38,743 bases of DNA from a virus: the IMG/VR virus record IMGVR_UViG_3300050821_001417, positions 1-38,743 of that record; one strand, 5' to 3'. The position numbers and the translations under genes were made by a program. Shown here piece by piece: positions 24,561 to 30,586 of the stretch (the stretch's first letter is position 1; every line of letters begins with the position of its first letter). The notes under the pieces were generated by a model. The model saw only the letters and a program-made list of their open reading frames with translations. It was not told where the DNA came from and ran no database searches.

Positions 24561-25343
24561 TTATTCTCCAAACAATTCTAGTAACATTTTCTTGGCAGCC
24601 AAGTGAGCCTCTTCTTCTGTGGCATAATAGCCAGCGTTGTAAGTTTTACCTTTACGACTAAAGTTTCCAAACCATTTATTTCTAGCAGTTTCGGGAACAT
24701 GGGTCAAAAATGTTGCTCCCCATAATCCTAGTCCTATCCTGACGTTATCACGTCTATTACGCATATTAACACTTAACTCACATACACGCAAGTTGACCTT
24801 GCGATTATCCAAGGTTTGACCATTGATATGGTCTGTTGTTTCATTTTTACCAGAATGTCTGAACTGTGTATTCATTATATATCTGTGAACACCAAATTTT
24901 GTAGGAGTACCATGTGTTATTTCTTCTTCATAAGCGTGACGTGTTGGATAAATAACGCCAACATAATTCCCTGTTCTTCTAGGCGTGCTAGCATGCCATT
25001 TAAACTGCATGACATTTTCGTAGTCTTCTTTATCCACGATGAAATGTGTATCGTCAGTATAAGAATTAGTCGAAAAAGGCACTAAAGCCATTGTCTCAGG
25101 GTTATAGATAGAGGCTAATGTCGGCGGAGTTGGCTTAGGATGAGCTTCAATATACTTTTTACGTTTTTCTTGTTGACGTTTATTTTGAAAAATTCTTATC
25201 TTATCTCTATTATTAGAATTCCAAATTTTGTTAATGGCATTGTTGCAAATTTTACAACGAGCATCGTAACCACTTTTACGCTGTTTATTTTTAGTAAATT
25301 CTACCAAAGGTTTAATACCTAGGCATTTTGTACATTTTTTCAT
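24561..25343 (-). CDS. HNH homing endonuclease with N-terminal zinc finger and C-terminal AP2 domain
   Basis: This is a 260-residue protein. C4, C7, C30 and C33 form a zinc-finger-like start. Residues 103-195 are an HNH nuclease of the phage type: DKEDYENVMQFKWHAS, then VHRYIM (H153), then DHINGQTLDNRKVNLR (D171, H172, N174, N180) and NMRNRR. Residues 207-256 (WGATFL, then NKWFGNFSRKGKTYNAGYYA, then EEAHLAAKKML) are an AP2 DNA-binding domain. It overlaps the upstream winged-helix-like gene by 4 nt. It is a free-standing homing endonuclease, probably a mobile insertion in the operon. Confidence 0.9.
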   Translation of the reverse strand: MKKCTKCLGIKPLVEFTKNKQRKSGYDARCKICNNAINKIWNSNNRDKIRIFQNKRQQEKRKKYIEAHPKPTPPTLASIYNPETMALVPFSTNSYTDDTHFIVDKEDYENVMQFKWHASTPRRTGNYVGVIYPTRHAYEEEITHGTPTKFGVHRYIMNTQFRHSGKNETTDHINGQTLDNRKVNLRVCELSVNMRNRRDNVRIGLGLWGATFLTHVPETARNKWFGNFSRKGKTYNAGYYATEEEAHLAAKKMLLELFGE

Positions 25344-25819
25344 AGGTTTCCCTCTTTCTTTGGATATTCTTCTTTAAAATTATCTCGATTCAGCGCACTT
25401 GTCAAATCCAGTAAAGATTTAGTAGAATCTAGTACATCTAGTACGTGTGTCTGTGGGGAGGGGAAGTCACTCCCTGGGGAGGGGAAGTGTGTCTGTGGGG
25501 AGGGGAAGTGTGTCTGTACAGAGGGGTTTTTTGACTTTTGTAATTTTTCTACGTTTAAAATCATGATAGGAATATGACTACCCTGTGCTGTTGGGTAATA
25601 TTTACCACTATACATTATGAAGCCTTTTTTCTCAATTCCTCGCATGGCTCTACGAATATTGTCTTTGCGCATTTTATGTAAAAAGGTATGTATCCTAGTA
25701 GCACCAGCATGATAATCAGGAGCATCCATAAACCACATTGTAAAAACTTTAAATTCTGAATAGTTTAATTCTTCAGCGGCTAGGCTTAGCCAATATTTTG
25801 AGTTTGGTATATCTTTCAA
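25340..25819 (-). CDS. Winged-helix-like DNA-binding protein, candidate replication initiator
   Basis: This 159-residue protein leads the leftward operon. Residues 1 to about 93 fit a winged helix: ELNYSEFKVFTMWFMDAP, then TFLHKMRKDNIRRAMRGIEK as a recognition-helix-like region, then the wing GFIMYSGKYYPT. Residues about 99-125 are tandem QTHFPSP-type heptapeptides encoded by 21-bp DNA repeats. A 34-residue charged tail follows. A DNA-binding domain, repeats in the coding sequence and a short tail are also the plan of lambda O, whose gene contains its origin iterons. A transcription regulator is the alternative. No other replication gene is visible in the genome. Confidence 0.65.
   Translation of the reverse strand: MKDIPNSKYWLSLAAEELNYSEFKVFTMWFMDAPDYHAGATRIHTFLHKMRKDNIRRAMRGIEKKGFIMYSGKYYPTAQGSHIPIMILNVEKLQKSKNPSVQTHFPSPQTHFPSPGSDFPSPQTHVLDVLDSTKSLLDLTSALNRDNFKEEYPKKEGNL
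25447..25530. repeat. Four tandem 21-bp repeats (iteron-like, G-rich), candidate origin
   Basis: The units are 25447-25467, 25468-25488, 25489-25509 and 25510-25530. Units 1 and 3 are identical: GTGTCTGT then GGGGAGGGGAAGT. Unit 2 matches at 16 of 21 positions and unit 4 at 15 of 21. A period of 21 bp is two helical turns, the usual spacing of initiator-binding iterons. AT-rich stretches flank the array on both sides. Six GGGG runs on the + strand could also form G-quadruplexes. On the - strand the units encode QTHFPSP, so a purely protein-level repeat is the competing reading. Confidence 0.75.
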
Positions 25820-25823
25820 AAGA

Positions 25824-25880
25824 ATCTCCCGCCCGTAGGCATTGCGTTAGTGAGAACGCCTGCTCACTCAAGCGGGAGAT
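25824..25880. repeat. Inverted repeat in the leader of the leftward operon
   Basis: The arms ATCTCCCGC (25824-25832) and GCGGGAGAT (25872-25880) pair perfectly. The inside holds two mutually exclusive small stems: AGTGAG with CTCACT (25849-25854 and 25863-25868), or GCGTT with AACGC (25844-25848 and 25855-25859). It lies just upstream of the start of the winged-helix-like gene, so it would be part of that mRNA leader if transcription starts further right. It could be an RNA switch, an operator, or a barrier between divergent transcripts. Confidence 0.6.
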
Positions 25881-25996
25881 CTCGGGGAATGATGACAACA
25901 CTAGACTATCACATTGAATGATTGTCTCGCAAGAAAATTCTTTTGTGCCCGCAATCTTACTTCCAGATGATATATACTGAGACACAAGGAGTCCAA
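25881..25996. promoter_or_regulatory. Divergent control region between leftward and rightward operons
   Basis: This stretch separates the two divergent operons and holds no gene. TGTCTC lies at 25923 and TGAGACA at 25978, the same words that cluster before the terminase gene. TATACT at 25973 is a plausible -10 box for the rightward operon, without a convincing -35. On the opposite strand TTGCGA, 18 nt, TAGTCT is a weak sigma-70-type candidate for leftward transcription. Individual promoter calls are uncertain; the region as a control region is likely. Confidence 0.55.
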
Positions 25997-26524
25997 ATGT
26001 CCATTAAAACTGTAGTTTATTCATTTATTTCAAGGTTATTCGGCAGGAACCTAGTTCAAACTCCGCCTGAAGTTATCTCACTCCAGCTCGCGGAACGGCG
26101 TCCCTTGCCGCTAGGCCTGACCGATTTTCATGAATGGTCTGACCGCATCATTTCTGGTGCTCAAATCCCAGGAGTTGATGCAAAGAGTCAAAAGTTCGCG
26201 TTAGCAGCCATGGTTATGAGCATGAAGCCAACGGAAGCCTTTGTGGACGATGGGTATTTTATACAATGTCTCCGCAAGTCCGCAGCCAACCAAGTCTGCG
26301 CTTATTATATGGAAGAATTTCGTAATGAAGCCAAAACCCGTCTCGCCATGGAAGATGTCGCCAGAGCCGCCGCTATGCCTGTACCCTCACCCGTTATCGT
26401 ACCCCAAGCCCAAAACGTCACCACTGGCCCCATATTGAGCGTAGCACCCCAGCCAGCAGAAGTCCCCGCAGGCACCTCGGTCAAAGTACAAGCCCAAGAC
26501 CTAAGTCGTGGCCGTGGCAATTAA
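25997..26524 (+). CDS. First gene of the rightward operon, unknown
   Basis: The ATG at 25997 follows AAGGAG with 5 nt spacing and gives 175 residues starting MSIKTVVYSF. The open frame upstream to 25922 has only a TTG. The N-terminus (VVYSFISRLFG) is amphipathic, the middle (residues about 45-125) is a helical soluble domain, and the last 50 residues are Pro, Ala, Val and Gln rich and probably disordered, ending LSRGRGN. No family is recognised. Confidence 0.75.
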   Translation: MSIKTVVYSFISRLFGRNLVQTPPEVISLQLAERRPLPLGLTDFHEWSDRIISGAQIPGVDAKSQKFALAAMVMSMKPTEAFVDDGYFIQCLRKSAANQVCAYYMEEFRNEAKTRLAMEDVARAAAMPVPSPVIVPQAQNVTTGPILSVAPQPAEVPAGTSVKVQAQDLSRGRGN

Positions 26525-27051
26525 TGAAAAAGAAGGATGCTCCTTCTTGTGGGCATTTTAACATCGATCTCTCGTGCGAGATTTGTGGTGAACTGGCTGA
26601 CTATTGGACCATGATCCTCGAAGCCTCTGGTTTAGATGACGCAGAGCATATCAAACATGGAGAAGTCGTATTAAAACAACCACAAAGTATGATAACTCCC
26701 AAAGCTTTAGCGTTAAAAGTAAGTGGTGATAAATTATACAAAAAAGATGGAGTTTTTAAACAAGTAGGATCTAGCGATGCTTGGACTAGCGAAAAAGCCC
26801 AACTAGACGATCAGTTCAAGGCCTGTATAAAAAACGAAGACTGGAAAGATCCTGTAGATAAACTTGTTATGATTCGTCATGTCCAAGGTAAGTTAATAAA
26901 GGACATCAGTCAAGAACTCAAAGATCGTGGTTATAATAAGAATCATAGACAAACTATAAGATTTATTATCAGAAAGTATGAGTTAAAATGGAAGATCAAA
27001 AATTGGAAACCAGAGCAACTGAAATTGAAGCCGTGGAAGCCCAAGACGTAG
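26524..27051 (+). CDS. Zinc-knuckle and HTH-like protein, unknown
   Basis: This is a 175-residue protein. C9, H11, C18 and C21 (CGHFNIDLSCEIC) form a small zinc-binding motif. Residues about 120-160 (VMIRHVQGKLIKDISQELKD, then HRQTIRFIIRKYELKW) look like a helix-turn-helix with a basic end. It is therefore probably a DNA-binding factor, perhaps a regulator, but the family is not recognised. The stop-start overlap with the upstream gene is one base. A similar C.H...C.IC motif opens the protein at 29721. Confidence 0.6.
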   Translation: MKKKDAPSCGHFNIDLSCEICGELADYWTMILEASGLDDAEHIKHGEVVLKQPQSMITPKALALKVSGDKLYKKDGVFKQVGSSDAWTSEKAQLDDQFKACIKNEDWKDPVDKLVMIRHVQGKLIKDISQELKDRGYNKNHRQTIRFIIRKYELKWKIKNWKPEQLKLKPWKPKT

Positions 27052-27461
27052 CTTCTTACACGATCTTAAGTTATCCTGCAAGTGCCATTCCAGATACTTA
27101 TAGAGCATTAGTTTTTAGCAAATGGTTGAGATCATTAAGGTTTGGTAACAAATACTATAAGATGATCGACCAAGAAGCTTATTTCGCATTGTATCATCAT
27201 TACATCGAGATGCTTCTTCAAAGACCAGACGCAATTCTAAGACTCAGCGTGTTATCTGATGACCATGACGTAGTTCTTGGATTCAGTGTATCACGCAGTA
27301 ACATCCTAGACTATGTCCATGTCCAAAAAGACATGAGAAAACAAGGAATTGGAAAATCTTTAGTGCCTCAAAACATCAATACAATTACACATATAACCGA
27401 TATGGGTCTCTCCTTCTGGAATAATGTTATTCCTGATGCGAAGTTCAACCCGTTTATCTAA
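26988..27461 (+). CDS. GNAT-like acetyltransferase
   Basis: This 157-residue protein overlaps the preceding gene by 64 nt. VVLGFSVSRSNILDYVHV is followed by the acetyl-CoA loop QKDMRKQGIGKSL, the hallmark of GNAT motif A. The upstream half (KWLRSLRFGNKYYKMIDQEA) resembles phage proteins of this type that contain long helices before the fold. The C-terminus ends PDAKFNPFI. Its substrate is unknown. It is the second GNAT gene of the genome, and like the first it contains a copy of the late element, at 27081. Confidence 0.7.
   Translation: MEDQKLETRATEIEAVEAQDVASYTILSYPASAIPDTYRALVFSKWLRSLRFGNKYYKMIDQEAYFALYHHYIEMLLQRPDAILRLSVLSDDHDVVLGFSVSRSNILDYVHVQKDMRKQGIGKSLVPQNINTITHITDMGLSFWNNVIPDAKFNPFI
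27081..27104 (+). promoter_or_regulatory. Late element copy 3 (candidate phage promoter), inside the second acetyltransferase gene
   Basis: AGTGCCATTCCAGATACT is followed by TATAGA. It matches the copies at 32077 and 35677 through the first 18 bases. It lies on the + strand, 370 bp upstream of the gene at 27474. In this gene it is read in the same frame as the other two coding copies, giving SAIPDT. That leaves a protein-level constraint possible, but the intergenic copies argue for a DNA-level signal. Confidence 0.5.
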
Positions 27462-27473
27462 CAAGGAGACAAT

Positions 27474-27809
27474 ATGTTACTCAACTCAACACTGTCAGTA
27501 CGAGAAGCTCTGGATCTAAGCCATGGCGAAGCAAGGGAAAAGGGTTTTTTAATCGATGCTTTCATTACTTCTTTTAAGGATTTCACGACTCTCGCAGGCA
27601 TAGAAGGAAGCAAGGTTATTTATACAGAAGTGGCCTTTCCTGATATCAAATATCAAGGTATGGAAATCTCATCTCCCAGCGGAAAATATTGTGTTATTCC
27701 AGATTATAACATGACAGAAGGTTCTGTAGCTTGTTTTGGATCAAAAGTATCTCAAAAATCTGCTTATCTATCTTTTTTGGCAGATAAAACATTAACGGAA
27801 TGGACTTAA
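27474..27809 (+). CDS. Hypothetical protein
   Basis: This 111-residue soluble protein has an excellent AAGGAG ribosome site 7 nt upstream of its ATG. An N-terminal helix (LSVREALDLSHGEAREKGFL) precedes a beta-rich region (KVIYTEVAFPDIKYQGMEI). No motif or family is recognised. The strong ribosome site and the 12-nt gap from the acetyltransferase gene suggest independent, efficient translation. Confidence 0.7.
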   Translation: MLLNSTLSVREALDLSHGEAREKGFLIDAFITSFKDFTTLAGIEGSKVIYTEVAFPDIKYQGMEISSPSGKYCVIPDYNMTEGSVACFGSKVSQKSAYLSFLADKTLTEWT

Positions 27810-27810
27810 C

Positions 27811-28188
27811 ATGTCTAAGATCCAACTGTCGTTCGCAGAACTTCATAATGGCTTGTTCCTCGCTGGCACAAACCATGGAACAAAGCTTCAAATCACCAAG
27901 AATAACGTACAGTTAGTCTATGATGACGAAGCTCAAACTCTCTTTGTAAAGTTCAAGAACGCCATCGCTATCGTACCCAATTCCAATGTGGCTTCGATGA
28001 CGCCGATCAATGCAGATCCGTTCCAGCTGTATTTTAAGCCATTTACTGAGGTCCCGGTAGCACCTATCACACATGTCAACCATCCGATCAGAGCGAATAT
28101 CGATCATGCACAAGTGTCAACCCCACATGACCATGTATTTGCTACTACTGCTGGTTTAACTGGTGCTCCAACCCCAAAGAGTAAGTAA
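27811..28188 (+). CDS. Hypothetical phage protein
   Basis: This is a 125-residue protein. Residues 1-70 are beta-rich (LSFAELHNGLFLAGTNHGTK, then VKFKNAIAIVPNSNVASM), resembling a small OB- or SH3-like fold. The remaining third is His and Pro rich (THVNHPIRANIDHAQVSTPH) and probably flexible. It starts two bases after the upstream stop and shares one base with the next gene. The family is unnamed and the function unknown. Confidence 0.7.
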   Translation: MSKIQLSFAELHNGLFLAGTNHGTKLQITKNNVQLVYDDEAQTLFVKFKNAIAIVPNSNVASMTPINADPFQLYFKPFTEVPVAPITHVNHPIRANIDHAQVSTPHDHVFATTAGLTGAPTPKSK

Positions 28189-28421
28189 TGAAGAAACCGA
28201 TAGATGGTGAAGCCATAAAGACTATCAAGATATTGCCACCAGATGAGTATATAGTTTTATTTGAATCGCTAGGCGCTAACAGACAAGAAGAAGCAGTTAC
28301 TTTTGGGAACACGACTTATATCGGTGTAAATTTTTGTGGTGTTTTATATCTAATGAGTAATGAAAAACTACTTAAATCCTTGGATTTTAAGTTAATTTCT
28401 TTTAATAAGGCAAGCAACTAA
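28188..28421 (+). CDS. Hypothetical protein
   Basis: This 77-residue protein begins MKKPIDGEAIKTIKILPPDE and has a beta/alpha pattern (VTFGNTTYIGVNFCGVLYLM). It overlaps both neighbours by one base, so it is firmly embedded in the rightward operon. No family is recognised. Confidence 0.65.
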   Translation: MKKPIDGEAIKTIKILPPDEYIVLFESLGANRQEEAVTFGNTTYIGVNFCGVLYLMSNEKLLKSLDFKLISFNKASN

Positions 28422-28951
28422 TGAAGAAATCTAACCCTTATGTAATTCCTACACAATCTATCTCAGTAGAAGAAGCCAAGAAGATCTATTGGCCTAAGGA
28501 TTACGTTCCTAAGGCCTCTAGCACCGTCCAGGTTGCGTCCATGCAAGCTACCTTAGACAGGGACCCTAGCCAAGACGCAGTCCATTGGAACAGACAGATA
28601 GACGTAGAGAAAGCCCAAGTCTTTAAGACTGGCGAAGAGTCAGCAGCCTATGCCGAACAACGCAAAGCCACTTATGGACGTAACGCAGACCATGTAGAAT
28701 CTACAAGACGCAGATCAAAGAACACCCAAGGCACAGACCCAGATGCTTCTGCTACTACGCCAGAACAAAAAGCCAAGGCAGTACATGCATTCACAGTTAG
28801 TCCTCCTGCTACACCAAATGAAGAGGAATTACGTAGACTTAAGACCTTAACGCCTATCATTCCCTATATACCAGAACCCGTAAAGGAAAAGCCTCCTGAA
28901 AAAGAAGGATGGTCGGTCATGGAACTGATCAACTTTTGGAAGAAAGACTAA
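28421..28951 (+). CDS. Hypothetical, largely disordered protein
   Basis: This 176-residue protein is rich in Lys, Glu, Pro, Ala and Gln. There are few hydrophobic clusters until the C-terminal PIIPYIPEPVKEKPPEKEGW and a closing helix (SVMELINFWKKD). It probably acts as a binding adaptor through that C-terminal helix. It overlaps the next gene as TAATG. No family is recognised. Confidence 0.65.
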   Translation: MKKSNPYVIPTQSISVEEAKKIYWPKDYVPKASSTVQVASMQATLDRDPSQDAVHWNRQIDVEKAQVFKTGEESAAYAEQRKATYGRNADHVESTRRRSKNTQGTDPDASATTPEQKAKAVHAFTVSPPATPNEEELRRLKTLTPIIPYIPEPVKEKPPEKEGWSVMELINFWKKD

Positions 28952-29379
28952 TGGACTCAGAATTATCATTCTTATTGGATTTATTGTTATCTTATAAATT
29001 GCCTAAGGCAGTCCAGAACCTCATTAGGATGCGTATCAAGGCCGTAGAGCAATGTCAACCTGCCAAGATAATCCAGCCAACCCCCCAGCCACAAAGGCCT
29101 GCTAAAAGTCCAACGGCTCAGTCCCCACATACCGAAGCTTTATTGGCTCATCATGGATTGCTTAATCCTGTAACTAATGCCATAAACCAAGGTGTAATAG
29201 ATACACCACATCAACAAGCAGAACAAGTAACACCAGAAGCCATAGTAGCTTCACCACAGGCAGCTCAAGCAATGCAAGATAGACAAAGGCTAATCAACCA
29301 GTCTATTAATGCTTCTTCTGGAGTATATGAAAAAGGTTCAACAACACCAGTTAAACTTGGTGGGCAAAGGCCAGGATAA
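28951..29379 (+). CDS. Hypothetical protein with helical head and Gln/Pro/Ala-rich body
   Basis: The ATG at 28951 overlaps the preceding stop (TAATG) and gives 142 residues starting MDSELSFLLDLLLSYKLPKA. An in-frame ATG at 28909 lies inside the previous gene and is less likely. After a 35-residue helical head comes a Pro-rich tract (KIIQPTPQPQRPAKSP), then an Ala/Gln-rich helical region. It may be a dimerising head with a flexible body. Function unknown. Confidence 0.65.
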   Translation: MDSELSFLLDLLLSYKLPKAVQNLIRMRIKAVEQCQPAKIIQPTPQPQRPAKSPTAQSPHTEALLAHHGLLNPVTNAINQGVIDTPHQQAEQVTPEAIVASPQAAQAMQDRQRLINQSINASSGVYEKGSTTPVKLGGQRPG

Positions 29380-29531
29380 TGTTTATACGTTTTCATAATT
29401 GGGTATTTTTTATAGGACACGACAAACGCATATATCCTGGTTGGCACTGTTATCTAGCAGAACTGTCTAATCCATTCAAATCATATAGGATATTCAAGTT
29501 TAGTACTAATAAAGAATTCAGAGAAGGATAG
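29379..29531 (+). CDS. 50-residue protein, unknown
   Basis: The ATG overlaps the preceding stop as TAATG and the frame ends in TAG one base before the next start. The product begins MFIRFHNWVFFIGHDKRIYP and is aromatic and basic, ending FKFSTNKEFREG. The perfect fit between neighbours supports it as a gene. No family is recognised. Confidence 0.6.
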   Translation: MFIRFHNWVFFIGHDKRIYPGWHCYLAELSNPFKSYRIFKFSTNKEFREG

Positions 29532-29532
29532 A

Positions 29533-29721
29533 ATGTCAACTAGAGATGAGATAAAAGCCAAAGTAACTGAGGATTTAGCTTCTCTTGTGGCTATTGGTAA
29601 TGATTACAAGGTCCATAAAACAGAACAAGCATCCAGTAGATATATGAACGCTATCTTAATCATGGCTGAGTTACTAAAGATCTATCAAGATGATGTGTTA
29701 AAATTACAAGGTAGTAAGTAA
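29533..29721 (+). CDS. Small helical protein, unknown
   Basis: This 62-residue protein is predicted helical throughout (MSTRDEIKAKVTEDLASLVA, then YMNAILIMAELLKIYQDDVL). It follows AGAAGG with 6 nt spacing and shares one base with the next gene. It could pair with the following protein, the candidate small terminase. This rests on adjacency only. Confidence 0.65.
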   Translation: MSTRDEIKAKVTEDLASLVAIGNDYKVHKTEQASSRYMNAILIMAELLKIYQDDVLKLQGSK

Positions 29722-30065
29722 TGGCATTGTGCCCTCATGGATATACAGGAACAGCGATTTGTTTGATCTGTCAACAAATTGCGTCAGCCAATATAGCCAA
29801 ACCAATACCAAAGTATCGTGGTGCGTCTATTAACTTAGATAAAGTGCAGAGACGTTTGCAAACTGCATTGGCTAGAGATTCTGAGAGATTATTAGAATTA
29901 GCACAGCGCGAAATGCTTGGCAAGATAGAAGCCGATAAACTTTGTAATTATATGAAATTAATCAAGATTTTAAAGCAAATGGAAGAAGCTGAAGGCAATA
30001 AATTGTCTGAAGAAGAGTTAGAAGATATTGCCAAGAAAGATTCGTCAGAAACTGATGAAACATAA
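29721..30065 (+). CDS. Zinc-motif helical protein, possible small terminase subunit
   Basis: This is a 114-residue protein. C4, H6, C14 and C17 (CPHGYTGTAICLIC) form a small zinc motif like the one in the 26524 gene. The rest is a long helical region (LQTALARDSERLLELAQREM, then YMKLIKILKQMEEAEGNKL) able to oligomerise. It is the last gene before the terminase large subunit, separated from it by 521 bp. Small size, DNA-binding-type motif, helices and location fit a small terminase, but no specific family signature supports it. Confidence 0.55.
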   Translation: MALCPHGYTGTAICLICQQIASANIAKPIPKYRGASINLDKVQRRLQTALARDSERLLELAQREMLGKIEADKLCNYMKLIKILKQMEEAEGNKLSEEELEDIAKKDSSETDET

Positions 30066-30067
30066 TT

Positions 30068-30096
30068 TGTCTCAAACTGAGACAGTGTTTTTACAA
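30068..30096 (+). terminator. Palindrome with T-rich tail, probable terminator of the rightward operon
   Basis: TGTCTCA-AAC-TGAGACA is a perfect 7-bp dyad starting two bases after the last stop of the operon. It is followed by GTGTTTTTACA. Stem, short loop and T-run fit a weak intrinsic terminator. The same words recur seven more times downstream without T-runs, so it may also be an operator for a dimeric regulator. Confidence 0.5.
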
Positions 30097-30586
30097 CTCA
30101 AGTCCATTATAACTGAGCTGAAGCGCGTTTTATGACAGTATTGTATTGAAACGTTGTCTAACGAGGCGCTTGCGCTCTGAGACACCATAACGTCAGCTTA
30201 TATTGTCTCATTCCGATACTATAAGCGCTTCTTATATTGGCTCAGTTTGAGGCGTGAGACACTATAAGCCTGTCTTATAACGCTGTCTCAATAGCCAGAA
30301 TGGTACGTCTCAATATGAAATTAATACACTTTAACCAAAATACATGGTACAATAAGGGAGTGGCGGGTGGGGGTCACACCTTAAATTCAAGCTTTTGTCC
30401 CAGGGTCTATGTGTCTTTAAATCGATCTGGGGTTTCCTGCAACGTATTCGATCTCATCTTGACGGTATTGGTTGCCGCATCAGTTCAAAACCTGGGCCAA
30501 AACCTACTGTCTGGTCTGGTTATTGCAGAGGGAAACCCTGTGTCTCTATATCAAACGTATCAAAATGAGACAATGCTCGGGCCAGA
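30097..30586. promoter_or_regulatory. Gene-free control region upstream of the terminase gene
   Basis: No convincing gene lies here. A frame of 102 codons from 30300 has no ribosome site and overlaps the terminase start. The left part is repeat-rich. TGAGACA or TGTCTCA sites occur at 30178, 30204, 30255 and 30284, with near copies at 30306. CTTATATTGTCTCA (30197) and CTTATATTGGCTCA (30231) are a direct repeat. GATACTATAAGC (30215) and ACACTATAAGC (30259) resemble T7/SP6-type start regions, and CATTCCGATACTAT at 30210 overlaps the late-element core. The right part (30350-30560) lacks repeats I can see and could hold a packaging site. The last TGAGACA is at 30566. Confidence 0.6.

Noticed and set aside
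25773-25985. A 70-codon - strand frame across the divergent control region
   Set aside because: It overlaps the inverted repeat and the start of the winged-helix-like gene in another frame, and lacks a ribosome site.
29434-29456. A reverse-strand match to the late element (AGTGCCAACCAGGATATAT on the - strand)
   Set aside because: It lacks the ATT and ATACTAT parts, lies inside a small gene, and would be the only copy on the minus strand.
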